This document shows positions 1 to 8,654 of a stretch of DNA of 64,000 bases, one piece after another. Source of the stretch: Lyngbya sp. CCAP 1446/10 (GTDB lineage Bacteria; Cyanobacteriota; Cyanobacteriia; Cyanobacteriales; Microcoleaceae); contig NZ_JAIGNI010000155.1 in NCBI RefSeq assembly GCF_026130175.1, positions 1 to 64,000 on the forward strand, read 5' to 3'. Position 1 is the first letter of the stretch. Each line of letters begins with the position of its first letter. The position numbers and the translations under genes are program-made. The notes beneath the pieces are model-generated. The model was not told the DNA's origin, did not search any database, and saw only the letters and a list, made by a program, of their open reading frames with translations.

Positions 1-237
1 GAGTTATCAAAAAACCCGTTTCAAAATTTAAATCTAAAAAAGTTAAACACAGAGGTACTGGCATAAAAATGAATCCTCCTGTTTTTGTAATTTTAAATCC
101 TCCCAAGCCTTAAGTAAACCGTATTGAGTAATAGCGAAGAATTTAGATGAGCTTGAATCGAGCTAATTTTTCTGTATCGATGGTTTCCTTGATTCGAGAT
201 TGATCGTTGGTTGCTTAGTATCAATGGAGTAAGAACA

Positions 238-1041
238 ATGATGCGATCGCTTTCATTATTCAGCGGCATCGGTGGTTTTGAGTTAGCTGCAACCGCCCTA
301 AATTGTTTCAAAGTCGAACAGTTTGTAGAAATAGACCGGGAGTCTCAATATGTACTCGCACAACACTATCCCCACATCCCAATCCACGACGACATCCGAA
401 CTTTCCACACTACAAGAGGACAATATGACTGCATCTGGGGAGGGTTCCCATGTACCGGAACAAGCAATGCTGGCAACAGAGCAGGATTGGCTCACCCAGA
501 ATCGAGTTTGTGGTGGGAAATGCTCAGAATTATCCTTGAATGCAGACCCACTTTTGTTATTGTCGAGAATCCAGAAGGTTTGCTCGTCCGAGGAGGTAGA
601 GAAGTATTTGCCTCTCTCACAATGGCAGGATATTGTTGCGAAAACCCGCTCCTCGTATCGGCAAAGGAAGTCGGAGCTCAGCACCAAAGAAACCGAGTAT
701 TCATCGTTGCTTTCCTTCAGGACTTTGCACAGCAGCGATACGAGCACCAATTCCAAACCTGCGGGGCTGACCAAGTGCGAACAATCGCTCAGGAAGCTCG
801 GCATAATTTCCCCATCCCATTATTTATCAGCCAGGGGGATGGAATTGCTCTTCGGATTCCCGATTCATTGGACGGAATGCCTCGCCAACCCATCACTCTT
901 GACGACTTTGGAGCCAAAAGTAGAACCAAAGGTCGAATCAAAGCCCGATACAAATTCGCTAAAACCGTTATGCCCGGACAAGCTTACATCGCTCTCAAAC
1001 GAGTACAACAACTTGCCCGATGCTTCCGTATTATCGATTAG
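238..1041 (+). CDS. C5-cytosine DNA methyltransferase, phage/orphan type
   Basis: This gene encodes an enzyme that would transfer a methyl group from S-adenosylmethionine to carbon 5 of cytosine in DNA. The family motifs appear in order: FSGIGGFE (motif I, SAM binding) at the N-terminus, GGFPCTGTS (motif IV with the catalytic Cys), VENPEGL (motif VI) and QHQRNRVFIVA (motif VIII). A tail with KTVMPGQAYIALKRV resembles the final motif X. At about 267 residues it is short, like phage or orphan enzymes. I chose the ATG at 238 because GGAG lies 8 bases upstream (226-229); the frame stays open to a TTG at 211. The 3' 690 bases are also open in another frame, which belongs to the next gene. No restriction endonuclease is visible nearby, so it is probably a solitary methylase left by a mobile element. 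Confidence 0.8.
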   Translation: MMRSLSLFSGIGGFELAATALNCFKVEQFVEIDRESQYVLAQHYPHIPIHDDIRTFHTTRGQYDCIWGGFPCTGTSNAGNRAGLAHPESSLWWEMLRIILECRPTFVIVENPEGLLVRGGREVFASLTMAGYCCENPLLVSAKEVGAQHQRNRVFIVAFLQDFAQQRYEHQFQTCGADQVRTIAQEARHNFPIPLFISQGDGIALRIPDSLDGMPRQPITLDDFGAKSRTKGRIKARYKFAKTVMPGQAYIALKRVQQLARCFRIID

Positions 1042-2224
1042 CTCAACTAGCGATCGCCCCGTACCTGCATTATCGGGATTGGCTATTAGCTTTGGCAAAA
1101 CCTTGCAGTATCTTCCCAACAAAACCGTAACGCGCCGCACTTGGAAAGACACTCACGCCAAGAAATTTATCAACGCTTTCAACCAAAATAAACTGGTCAA
1201 AGCTTTGGATAAAGATGTTCGCTACGGAGGCAAACAAATCGGCTGGTGTCGGTTGCTCTGCGCTCCTTACAAAGAACAACTCTCTGCGATGCCCGATGGA
1301 GATTTAGCAGCAGAAGGGGGAATGTGTTCGTCAGTCCAAGAATTCATTCAGCAATACTTCAAAGGCAACAGCTATCTCGAAGTATGGGTGATTCGCTTTG
1401 AGTTCATCGCCAGCTTATCAGTGCTTGACTTAGAGCCTGCTGCTGTCCCCGGTATGTGCGCTGATTATCAAAGTACGGTTGATAGCAACTATCCAATTCC
1501 TTCACCAATTGAGAGTATACACCAAACCCTATTAACTCTTGCTGGTGTACACTCACACTCTGACAATGAAGCTAACAATAATCCCTCAATCCCTTTACCA
1601 ATCGAGAGTATACACCAAGCTCCATCTGCTAAGTATCAAACTACCCCTGGTGTATACCCAATCTCTGAGCCTCATCAATTAGAAGAGTTCGCACTTACCC
1701 AAGACGCAACCGCAGAATCAAAGGGGAAAAGTGCCAAGAAAAATACGGATTGCTGGTACACGCCGCCCGAGATTGTGGAGTTGGTGCTTCAAACTTTAGG
1801 ATGGATCGACTTAGACCCCTGTGCTGACAACCACAAGCACGTACCTGCCAAGGCTCATTACACAGAAGCCAACAATGGGTTAACGCGCGAATGGGCGGGC
1901 AAAGTATTCATGAATCCACCCTACAGTTGCCCTGGTAAGTGGATAGCCAAACTACAAGCAGAATTCGATAGTGGCAGAGTCACAGAGGCGATCGCTCTAG
2001 TCCCCGCTGCTACCGATACCTTATGGCTCTCACCTTTGTTAAGCACCCAAGCCATCTGCTTTTGGAAGGGCAGAATCAAATTTCTGGATACCGATTATCA
2101 ACCCAAACTACCAGCCCGACAATCCCACGTTTTGGTGTATTGGGGAGCCGAACCTGCCAAGTTTCAAGAGGTGTTCCAAGAACGCGGCACAATCTTTATC
2201 CCTGAAGTTACGCTATCTCATTAG
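350..2224 (+). CDS. ASCH-like domain fused to phage-type N6-adenine methyltransferase (start uncertain)
   Basis: The C-terminal part (about residues 467-620) looks like the phage N-6-adenine methyltransferase family: WYTPPEIVELVL, then DLDPCAD, then the catalytic NPPYS. Residues about 240-352 form a separate conserved-looking block (KTVTRRTWKDTHAKKF ... RYGGKQIGW ... LIRF-like end) that I take to be an ASCH/PUA-like nucleic-acid-binding domain. Between them is a low-complexity linker in which a PIESIHQ unit is repeated. The first 230 codons overlap the C5-methylase gene in another frame. The true start is unclear: 350, 425, 839 and a TTG near 1079 are all possible and none has a good ribosome site. 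Part of the overlap reads ARGMELLFGFPIHWTECL, similar to the GFPxxWT segment of C5 methylases. The stop codon lies at the left end of the IS5 element, so the original 3' end may be altered. Confidence 0.65.
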   Translation: MYSHNTIPTSQSTTTSELSTLQEDNMTASGEGSHVPEQAMLATEQDWLTQNRVCGGKCSELSLNADPLLLLSRIQKVCSSEEVEKYLPLSQWQDIVAKTRSSYRQRKSELSTKETEYSSLLSFRTLHSSDTSTNSKPAGLTKCEQSLRKLGIISPSHYLSARGMELLFGFPIHWTECLANPSLLTTLEPKVEPKVESKPDTNSLKPLCPDKLTSLSNEYNNLPDASVLSISSTSDRPVPALSGLAISFGKTLQYLPNKTVTRRTWKDTHAKKFINAFNQNKLVKALDKDVRYGGKQIGWCRLLCAPYKEQLSAMPDGDLAAEGGMCSSVQEFIQQYFKGNSYLEVWVIRFEFIASLSVLDLEPAAVPGMCADYQSTVDSNYPIPSPIESIHQTLLTLAGVHSHSDNEANNNPSIPLPIESIHQAPSAKYQTTPGVYPISEPHQLEEFALTQDATAESKGKSAKKNTDCWYTPPEIVELVLQTLGWIDLDPCADNHKHVPAKAHYTEANNGLTREWAGKVFMNPPYSCPGKWIAKLQAEFDSGRVTEAIALVPAATDTLWLSPLLSTQAICFWKGRIKFLDTDYQPKLPARQSHVLVYWGAEPAKFQEVFQERGTIFIPEVTLSH

Positions 2225-3141
2225 ACCTCCTGCGAAAATATCAAATGCTCGCCTGTTGTAATGATAAATACAGGTCATAATTGTAAATTCCTGCAATTAA
2301 ATTAATCCTTAAGCCAAATCTCTTTCTTCGATTTCTATATCTCGACGAGAGGAGCCTGAATATCTTTAATTTTCTGTGAACATGCTCGACCACAATTCTT
2401 TCTTTTGCTAATTTTTTATTAAATTGTTTTTGCTCTTTAGTTAAAGACTTTTTCTGGGTCTTTTTGATGGGTGTTCGGCTGTTAGTATGAATCTTTTCAA
2501 TCCCCTGATATCCCTTGTCCGCCAATATCTCTGTCTCTTTTGTTAGGTCTATCTGACTTTCTTTCCAGATTCTAAAGTCGTGTACTTTTCCTTTCCTGAC
2601 TGCTATACAGATAATCTCTTTCGTTTTTTGATTTATCAAGACTTGTGATTTCAAAGTGTGACACTTTTGTTTACCACTATAGTATCTTTTCTGTTTTTTT
2701 TGGGGTCTTTCTATTTCATGTTCTGTCACGTCCACCACTACTAATTCTGATGAATCTAGCTCTTTGAGCTTTTTCTTGCCCCCCACATTAAATAATCCTG
2801 ACTTAATTAATATATTTTCAACCTTCCTGATATTTCTCAGTACATTTGTTTCATCCAATCCCCAGGTTACCCCTATATGAAAATGAGTGCGATACTCTCG
2901 CCAGTATTCTAAGGTCATTAATACTTGATCTTCAATACTTAGTTTACTAGGTCGGCCGCTCTTTTTTGCTAGGACTTTCTCGGCTGTCACTAATTTTACC
3001 ATTTGCTCAAAGGTTCCTAGAGTGACACCACACAAACGTTTGAACTCTGTAGGCTCTAACTTCCTCACTTTTTCGTAACTCATTTTTGATGCGTTGAACT
3101 TCTATTTATTTGACAATTATATCAGACTTTCGCAGGAGGTC
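2224..3141 (-). mobile_element. IS5-family insertion sequence, about 918 bp
   Basis: The ends carry a perfect 14-bp terminal inverted repeat: GACCTCCTGCGAAA at 2224-2237 and its complement at 3128-3141. TA flanks both ends (2222-2223 and 3142-3143), which may be a target duplication. One intact transposase gene fills the element. The left flank is the stop codon of the adenine-methylase gene and the right flank is inside a truncated sulfite-exporter gene on the other strand, so the element marks a junction between unrelated DNA. Confidence 0.85.
2241..3083 (-). CDS. IS5-family transposase (DDE_Tnp_4 type)
   Basis: This is the transposase that would cut and move the surrounding element. The protein has 280 residues. 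An N-terminal helix-turn-helix region (about residues 10-90, with KLSIEDQVLMTLEYWREY) precedes a DDE nuclease fold. Candidate catalytic acids are the Asp in VVVDVTEHEI, the Asp in ILADKGYQG and the Glu in ERIVVEHVHRKLK. The reading frame is complete and uninterrupted, and both inverted repeats are intact, so the copy may be active. It reads against the methylase gene and in the same direction as the sulfite-exporter remnant. Confidence 0.88.
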   Translation of the reverse strand: MSYEKVRKLEPTEFKRLCGVTLGTFEQMVKLVTAEKVLAKKSGRPSKLSIEDQVLMTLEYWREYRTHFHIGVTWGLDETNVLRNIRKVENILIKSGLFNVGGKKKLKELDSSELVVVDVTEHEIERPQKKQKRYYSGKQKCHTLKSQVLINQKTKEIICIAVRKGKVHDFRIWKESQIDLTKETEILADKGYQGIEKIHTNSRTPIKKTQKKSLTKEQKQFNKKLAKERIVVEHVHRKLKIFRLLSSRYRNRRKRFGLRINLIAGIYNYDLYLSLQQASI

Positions 3142-3495
3142 TATTGGGTGTAGCAGCGGCAATCGCGGCAGCAAACCCGGTTTGATTTGGACTACTCCGA
3201 ACCAAATCAGCATTGTACCTGTCAGAAGTGCGATCGCCCGCCGCAATTCGCTACCCGTACCAGCCATTTGTCCGCCAGCAATTAACACCGAACCCAGTCC
3301 GCCAATGGCGGCACCAACCACAGCGTAAGCAGCAATTCTCCCTAAATTCAGCAGCAAATGAAAGCGGAAAGTCGCTAATTTTTCGTTGCGGGAATTGGAG
3401 AGAGAAAACGCCACTGTCAGCGGGCCGCACATCCCGGCGCAGTGCCCGAAACTGCCGAGAAATCCCAAAGTGCTAATTAGCAGCAGGTCTAGCAT
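3106..3495 (-). pseudogene. Truncated sulfite exporter TauE/SafE-type membrane protein
   Basis: The N-terminal half of a cyanobacterial SafE/UreH-like membrane protein is present: a first helix with GFLGSFGHCAGMCGP, then LLLNLGRIAAYAVVGAAIGGLGSVL and a further helix. Family members usually have about 220-250 residues and six helices. Here the host-derived sequence stops after LPRLPLLHP at 3144, and the last dozen codons (ending in SDIIVK) are read from the end of the IS5 element. The other half is not found on the far side of the IS, so it was deleted and not just displaced. The product would be non-functional or at best a three-helix fragment. Confidence 0.8.
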
Positions 3496-3648
3496 TTTGC
3501 TGGTTTTTCCCCAAATAAGGCGATCGAGATATTAACAATATTTGCTTTGGCTATTGCCCGCTTTTTTCTTGACTTTATACAAATATTTATCTCAGTCGAT
3601 CGCTTTTGTCAAAAGACAGGTTGTCAAACTTCTTTCCAATCTCACCCA

Positions 3649-3692
3649 TATCAACTATCAACTATCAACTGACAACTGACAACTGACAACTG
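3649..3692. repeat. Short tandem heptamers (CAACTAT / CAACTGA)
   Basis: About six heptamer units in tandem, TCAACTA then TGACAAC type, lie directly before the stop of the LOG-like gene. This is the short tandemly repeated sequence class common between genes of filamentous cyanobacteria. Related tracts occur near 5440, 12400 and 23750. Confidence 0.75.
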
Positions 3693-3693
3693 G

Positions 3694-4815
3694 CTACTTT
3701 TGTTCTGGATGCGCCGCCGTTGGCGAAGCTGAACCCATCTGATTAATAGCAGCAATTAGCTGATAAAGCCGCCCAAAATTCCGTTGGTTGAAATGTAAAG
3801 TCAGGCGCGGCAGCTCGAAAGTTGGATCTCCTATTTCTGGAGGCAAAGCTGGACTTTTTGCGATTTTTCCGGTGACAACAATATCGCTAAAATCAGCATT
3901 TAGCCGATCGACATTCTCATCAGAAAGTTGAGACTTCAATCGAAGTACCAGTTTTCCATCCACGTAGCGACAGGAGTGATAAACCAGGTAAAAACTCGCG
4001 ATCGCCTCACAAGCGACATTTACATCGTCTGTAATCGTGTATAGACTGCGATCGTCAGCAGAAATCAAACCCCTGCCCCGCAATTGTTTTTGCACAAAAG
4101 TATTCCAATCGTGCCAATAATCGCCTCCCGGTCGATCGATCAATACCACAGGAGCAGGCCCGAACTTGCCAGTTTGAATCAAAGTCAGACACTCAAAAGC
4201 CTCATCCAGAGTGCCGAAACCGCCCGGAAACAGAGCCAAAGCATCGCTTTCCCGGAGAAAAAATAACTTGCGAGTGAAAAAATATTTAAAATTGAGCAAT
4301 TTGCGATCGCCCGCAATGAAAGGATTAGAACCCTGCTCGAAAGGTAACTGAATGTTCAGCCCAAAAGAACGTTCAGCAGTCGCCCCCTCGTTCCCCGCTT
4401 GCATGATTCCGCCCCCGCCGCCAGTAATCACCATAAATCCCTGCTGGGTAATCGCCCGCCCAAAGTCTCGGGCCATCAAATATTCCGCTGATGTCGGCGA
4501 CACTCTCGCCGAACCAAAAATTACAATTTTGCGAACGTGGCGGTAAGGATAAAACATCTGAAAAGCCTTTTCCATATCTCGCAGAGACGACGAGATAATT
4601 TTCCAGTCAAGGCGATCGAGTTCCTCTCCTGCCATTTGCACTACAGTCGAGAGCGATCGTTCGATCCACTCAGAGTGCTTTAACATTGGCAGGCGATCGA
4701 TTAAGTCGATCGCATCAGCTTGGAGGGACTCAAAACCTTGACCAGAAGGAAGCATGAATTTTTCCGTAACGGTAACAATTTGTCGGATCATCAAAATTAA
4801 GGGGGCAAGCCACAT
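3694..4815 (-). CDS. LOG-family (TIGR00730-like) Rossmann-fold protein
   Basis: A 373-residue protein of the lysine-decarboxylase-like/LOG group. Members of that family are nucleotide-phosphate hydrolases; LOG proteins release cytokinin bases from their nucleotides. The diagnostic motif PGGFGTLDE is present, with the GGGGGIMQAGNEGA phosphate loop before it and VIFGSARV at the start of the Rossmann fold. It carries about 90 extra residues at each end compared with the small LOG enzymes, which is usual for the larger cyanobacterial members. The annotated start (MWLAPLI) could be replaced by the downstream Met at about 4755 (MLPSGQG). The substrate is not known from sequence. Confidence 0.8.
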   Translation of the reverse strand: MWLAPLILMIRQIVTVTEKFMLPSGQGFESLQADAIDLIDRLPMLKHSEWIERSLSTVVQMAGEELDRLDWKIISSSLRDMEKAFQMFYPYRHVRKIVIFGSARVSPTSAEYLMARDFGRAITQQGFMVITGGGGGIMQAGNEGATAERSFGLNIQLPFEQGSNPFIAGDRKLLNFKYFFTRKLFFLRESDALALFPGGFGTLDEAFECLTLIQTGKFGPAPVVLIDRPGGDYWHDWNTFVQKQLRGRGLISADDRSLYTITDDVNVACEAIASFYLVYHSCRYVDGKLVLRLKSQLSDENVDRLNADFSDIVVTGKIAKSPALPPEIGDPTFELPRLTLHFNQRNFGRLYQLIAAINQMGSASPTAAHPEQK

Positions 4816-4945
4816 TTATCAGCCAATAGCCACCAGCAAATTGCGCTGCTAGCAGCTAATAACTTTTCTAGTAGCTTTGCCCCAGTTTTGAAGGAAGTTA
4901 GCTTTCGCTGCCAAAAAAAACAGCGCGAAACTGCTCGCAGTTCAG

Positions 4946-5269
4946 TTAAATGTACTTTTCCAGAGTGTTGGCCAGAGTAGTTTTCGGAACTGCTCCAACC
5001 ACCATATCAACCCGCTGACCTCCCTTAAATATCATCAGCGTCGGAATGCTGCGGATACCGTATTGGCTGGCGACGTTAGGATTTTCGTCGGTATTAACTT
5101 TTACTACCTTCACCTGCCCTTCATATTGCTGGGCGATTTCCTCTACGACGGGCGCCACCATCCGACAGGGCCCACACCAGGGAGCCCAAAAATCCACTAG
5201 AACTGGAACTTCGCTATCGAGCACTTCCTGCTTAAAGGTAGAGTCGGTTACTTGCGCGGCTGCTGACAT
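4946..5269 (-). CDS. trxA: Thioredoxin
   Basis: A 107-residue cytosolic thioredoxin of normal family length. The redox-active pair is C32 and C35 in WCGPC, preceded by VLVDFWAPW; the cis-proline region reads [10 protein letters not shown]. It would reduce disulfides in target enzymes, with electrons from ferredoxin- or NADPH-thioredoxin reductase. It is transcribed alone on the minus strand. It resembles the m-type thioredoxin of cyanobacteria. Confidence 0.93.
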   Translation of the reverse strand: MSAAAQVTDSTFKQEVLDSEVPVLVDFWAPWCGPCRMVAPVVEEIAQQYEGQVKVVKVNTDENPNVASQYGIRSIPTLMIFKGGQRVDMVVGAVPKTTLANTLEKYI

Positions 5270-5862
5270 CCCTAGCCATCCTTGTAAATACTATTTCTTG
5301 GTTAACAAGTTTAGCAAAAAGTGTAACCATTTGCGTCAACGATTTTCAGAGCAGGCTTCTGAAGGGTTCCGAAGGAAGAAGGAAGAGGGAAGATGGAAGA
5401 GGAAAGATGGCTATAACGGCTTCAGCGGTTCAGTTGACAGTTGACAGCTTGTTCGATCGCGCAGTCGTTGGGTTGACAGCACTTGACAAAAGAAGTCCGA
5501 GGATTGGAGTAATGAATAGTCTGATTTTAATTTCTCGCCTTTAGGGGTTCCGGCTTTAAACCAACTTTTTCGGGTAAAAACAGGGAAGAAGGCATTCGGC
5601 AGCATAAAAATTCTCCCCTCTGCCACTCTCCGGATCAAACAGCCTCAGCCCTGTACCTAGTAAGCAAGAGCTAAAATTTCCGGTAAAAAAGGAACCGCCC
5701 GAACAGTAGTCCGGGCGGAGTGTGGTGTGAGGAGTGAACGGAAACTTGTGTCTCCGCTTCTTCTATTCTGACATCTCCTTCTCGATAATTCCACAAAATT
5801 CTGTAAATTTCGAGACGATCGCACAAATTTTGTCAAGGTATCCTGGTATTCGATCGGTAAAT
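5270..5862. other. Intergenic stretch with purine repeat and terminator
   Basis: No convincing gene. It contains a purine tract of GAAGGAAGA/GAAGAGG units (about 5369-5407), a GTTGACAGTTGACAG heptamer run (about 5430-5450) and the terminator downstream of guaB3. Short open frames here lack ribosome sites and family resemblance. Confidence 0.6.
5683..5718 (-). terminator. Rho-independent terminator of guaB3
   Basis: On the minus strand a 7-bp GC stem (CCGCCCG / CGGGCGG, 5695-5701 and 5712-5718, loop of 10) is followed by TTCC and a run of six T (A run at 5683-5690 on the plus strand). It lies about 145 bases after the guaB3 stop codon. Confidence 0.75.
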
Positions 5863-7026
5863 CTACTTGCCCATGCCTAACTGCTGAGCTTTTTGATAGA
5901 CTTTACCCTCAGTCAACAGAGAAGGAGCAATCACCACTTCCACTTGCTGCATCTCCTTAATATCCTTAGCGCCCAGAGTGCCCATGCTAGTTTTGAGAGC
6001 TCCAAGCAAGTTGTGCGTGCCGTCATCTAGAAGAGCCGGCCCCCGCAAAATTTGCTCCACAGTACCAGTAGTCCCCACACGAATCCGAGTGCCTCGTGGC
6101 AAAACCGGGCTCGGAGTCGCCATCCCCCAGTGGAAGCCCCGGCCTGGAGCTTCAGCAGCCCTAGCAAACGGTGAACCAATCATCACTCCATCGGCACCGC
6201 AGGCAATACACTTGCAGATATCGCCGCCGGTAATTAAACCGCCGTCAGCAATCACCGACACATATTTGCCAGTTTCGCGATAATAGTCGTCCCGCGCGGC
6301 GGCGCAGTCTGCTACCGCTGTCGCTTGGGGAACGCCGACACCCAATACGCCCCTAGACGTGCAAGCAGCCCCTGGCCCGATGCCCACGAGAATGCCTGCG
6401 GCGCCAGTTTTCATTAAATTCATGGCGACTTCGTAGGTGACGCAGTTGCCCAAAATTACTGGTATTGGCATCTCTCGACAGAATTGGGTCAAGTCTAAAG
6501 ACGTGATGGATTCAGGGGAAAGAAAAGCTGTCGAGACTACAGTTGCTTGTACAAAAAATATATCGGCTCCCGATTTAGCAACTGTTAATCCGTATTTACT
6601 CGCGCCGGCTGGTGTACCGCTGACAGCGGCAATCCCTCCTCCGGCTTTAATTTCTTTAATTCTCAGCTCGATTAATTCTGGCTTGATCGGTTCGGCATAG
6701 AGTTGCTGCATCAGGGACACAAATTCGTGGTTCCCAACAGAAGCGATGCGCTCTAAAATGGGTTTGGGGTCGGCATAGCGGGTTTGAACTCCTTCTAAGT
6801 TGAGCACGCCCATTGCTCCCAATTCCGACAGCAAAATGGCCATCCGCACATCGACGACTCCATCCATAGCGCTGGCGATGATCGGAATTTCTCGATCGAT
6901 CCCACCAATCTGCCACTTGGTATCTGCCAAACTCGGATCTAGGGTACGCAGTCCCGGTACGAGCGCGATTTCATCTATGCCGTAAGCTCTGCGGGCGCTT
7001 TTGCCCCGCCCAATTTCAATATTCAC
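5863..7026 (-). CDS. guaB3: GuaB3 family IMP dehydrogenase-related protein
   Basis: A 387-residue TIM-barrel protein of the IMPDH/GMP-reductase superfamily. It lacks the CBS pair of classical GuaB, which matches the cyanobacterial GuaB3 group, whose characterised member oxidises IMP to XMP with NAD. The catalytic loop reads GIGPGAACTSRGVLGVGVPQ, with the reactive Cys in ACTSR, and the second phosphate-binding segment is VIADGGLITGGD. The N-terminus begins MNIEIGRGKSARRAYG, typical of the group. It is divergent from the LpxB-like gene, sharing a 110-bp upstream region, and ends at a clear terminator. Confidence 0.9.
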   Translation of the reverse strand: MNIEIGRGKSARRAYGIDEIALVPGLRTLDPSLADTKWQIGGIDREIPIIASAMDGVVDVRMAILLSELGAMGVLNLEGVQTRYADPKPILERIASVGNHEFVSLMQQLYAEPIKPELIELRIKEIKAGGGIAAVSGTPAGASKYGLTVAKSGADIFFVQATVVSTAFLSPESITSLDLTQFCREMPIPVILGNCVTYEVAMNLMKTGAAGILVGIGPGAACTSRGVLGVGVPQATAVADCAAARDDYYRETGKYVSVIADGGLITGGDICKCIACGADGVMIGSPFARAAEAPGRGFHWGMATPSPVLPRGTRIRVGTTGTVEQILRGPALLDDGTHNLLGALKTSMGTLGAKDIKEMQQVEVVIAPSLLTEGKVYQKAQQLGMGK

Positions 7027-7136
7027 GCTGTTTCACTTCCACAATGTATTTCAATTAGATTAACAAAATCGTAGCCTGCTTGAGGGTAGCGATCGCGCGA
7101 GTGTGTTAAAAAAAGTTCGGCACTAATTCTGATTTT

Positions 7137-8342
7137 ATGAAATCCAAAGAGATACTTTTCCTCAGCAACGGCCACGGAGAAGACGCGATTAACTGTCAAA
7201 TTGTCCATGCTTTGAGAGCATCGGCGCCAGATATTGATGTTTCAGCTATGCCGATTGTAGGTGACGGCGCTGCTTACAGTCGATCGACCATACCAATTAT
7301 CGGGCCCACCAGTCCCATGCCATCTGGGGGAGTTTTTTACATGAATCCCCTGTTTTTCCTCAAAGATGTGAGGGCGGGCCTAGTTCGTTTAACTTTCCAG
7401 CAATTGCGGGCTGCTTTGACGCATTCGCAGCACTGCGATTTGGTGGTAACAACTGGGGATATTATCGCGGCGGGGTTCGCCCATGCCACAGGCCGGCCCT
7501 ATATAATTTTTATGTCAGCTCATTCTACTTATTACGAAGGGCTAGCCGATTTAGGTTTCCTATTGAATTATTTGCTTTCCTCCGAGCAATGTCTAGCTAT
7601 TTTCACTAGAGACGCTTTGACTGCTGCGGACTTAAACCAACAGGGTTTCGAGAAAGCCATATTTGTCGGCAATCCTGTCATGGACAACCTCAATGCTACG
7701 GGCAAAAATTTAGAGTTAAAGGCTGGAGTTCGGACGATCGCGCTTCTACCCGGTTCACGCCTCCCGGAAGCCAACGACAACCTCATTTTGCTGCTAAAAC
7801 TGGTCAAAGAAATTGCTGCCAACTCTACTTTACCAGTGCAGTTTCGGGCTGCTTTAGTTCCGAGTTTGATGCTGGAATTAGATGATATTGCGGCAAAATC
7901 GGGATGGTTGCACCGAGAAGGCAAGTTAATTTATCAAGAAATCAAACAGCAGGGTAGCGAAAAAGCAGCAACAGTTGAAGTAATTTGCTACTCTGATGCT
8001 TTCGCCGACATTTTGCAGCAGTCTAATTTAGTAATTGGGATGACAGGAAGTGCGATCGAACAAGCTGTAGGCTTAGGAAAACCTGTAATTACAATACCCG
8101 GTAACGGCCCGTCATTTACCTATCGGTTTGCGGAGGCTCAAAATCGGCTGTTAGGCGATTCCGTGCAGGTGATTGGCACAGAACCAGCAAATCCTGATAT
8201 TCTCAAAGAAGCTGCTAAAGCCGTCGATCGCACTTTGCAAGATGATAAATATTTAGCAAATTGCGTCAAAAATGGTTTAGAAAGAATGGGCCCAGCAGGA
8301 GGCAGCCATAAAATTGCTAATTACGTGGCAAACTATCTCTAA
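7137..8342 (+). CDS. Lipid-A-disaccharide synthase-related protein
   Basis: A 401-residue glycosyltransferase-like protein (GT-B fold) of the TIGR03492 type, related to but distinct from LpxB. The start SKEILFLSNGHGEDA holds the glycine-rich N-terminal loop; the donor-binding half has LLPGSRLPEA and GMTGSAIEQAVGLGKPVITIPG. It is conserved in cyanobacteria and plastids, and its acceptor is not known to me. It could act on a membrane glycolipid. The start ATG lies about 110 bases from the divergent guaB3 start. A long hairpin follows its stop and may end the transcript. Confidence 0.85.
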   Translation: MKSKEILFLSNGHGEDAINCQIVHALRASAPDIDVSAMPIVGDGAAYSRSTIPIIGPTSPMPSGGVFYMNPLFFLKDVRAGLVRLTFQQLRAALTHSQHCDLVVTTGDIIAAGFAHATGRPYIIFMSAHSTYYEGLADLGFLLNYLLSSEQCLAIFTRDALTAADLNQQGFEKAIFVGNPVMDNLNATGKNLELKAGVRTIALLPGSRLPEANDNLILLLKLVKEIAANSTLPVQFRAALVPSLMLELDDIAAKSGWLHREGKLIYQEIKQQGSEKAATVEVICYSDAFADILQQSNLVIGMTGSAIEQAVGLGKPVITIPGNGPSFTYRFAEAQNRLLGDSVQVIGTEPANPDILKEAAKAVDRTLQDDKYLANCVKNGLERMGPAGGSHKIANYVANYL

Positions 8343-8386
8343 AAAAACCGTTTATAAAAAAGGTTCACAGTCAGAACTTTAGTCAT

Positions 8387-8460
8387 AAAAAAAGGTTCGT
8401 AGTGAGGACTGAAGTCCTTCTTTTTCAGCGGACTCGCATTCCTCACTACGAACCTTTTTT
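8387..8460. repeat. Long perfect inverted repeat (GGTTCGTAGTGAGGA family)
   Basis: Two arms of about 21 bases pair perfectly (AAAAAAGGTTCGTAGTGAGG at 8388-8407 and its complement at 8441-8460) around a 30-base loop that itself contains ACTGAAGTCCT. The right arm ends in T6, so it could work as a terminator after the LpxB-like gene. Partial copies occur near 8585-8615 (GACTCGCATTCCTCACTAC) and 12195-12250. Confidence 0.8.
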
Positions 8461-8654
8461 AGCGGTTATTAGTGGAACATAAAATTTATTGCAAAAATAG
8501 GTAAAAACGGGCCGGAGAGCCAGTTCCAAAATTTGATTAAAAGGACTTTTGCAAGATATCTATAGTATCAGCTACAAAAACAAGAGCGGACTCGCATTCC
8601 TCACTACAAACTATAGAGCGTATTTTACTGAACAGGATGTGAGTCCTCAGAACT

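Noticed and set aside
298-804. Minus-strand 168-codon frame over the methylase genes
   Set aside because: The plus strand carries clear methylase motifs; this frame has none and no ribosome site.
5411-5638. 75-codon minus-strand frame in the gap after trxA
   Set aside because: No family resemblance, no ribosome site, and it overlaps heptamer repeats.
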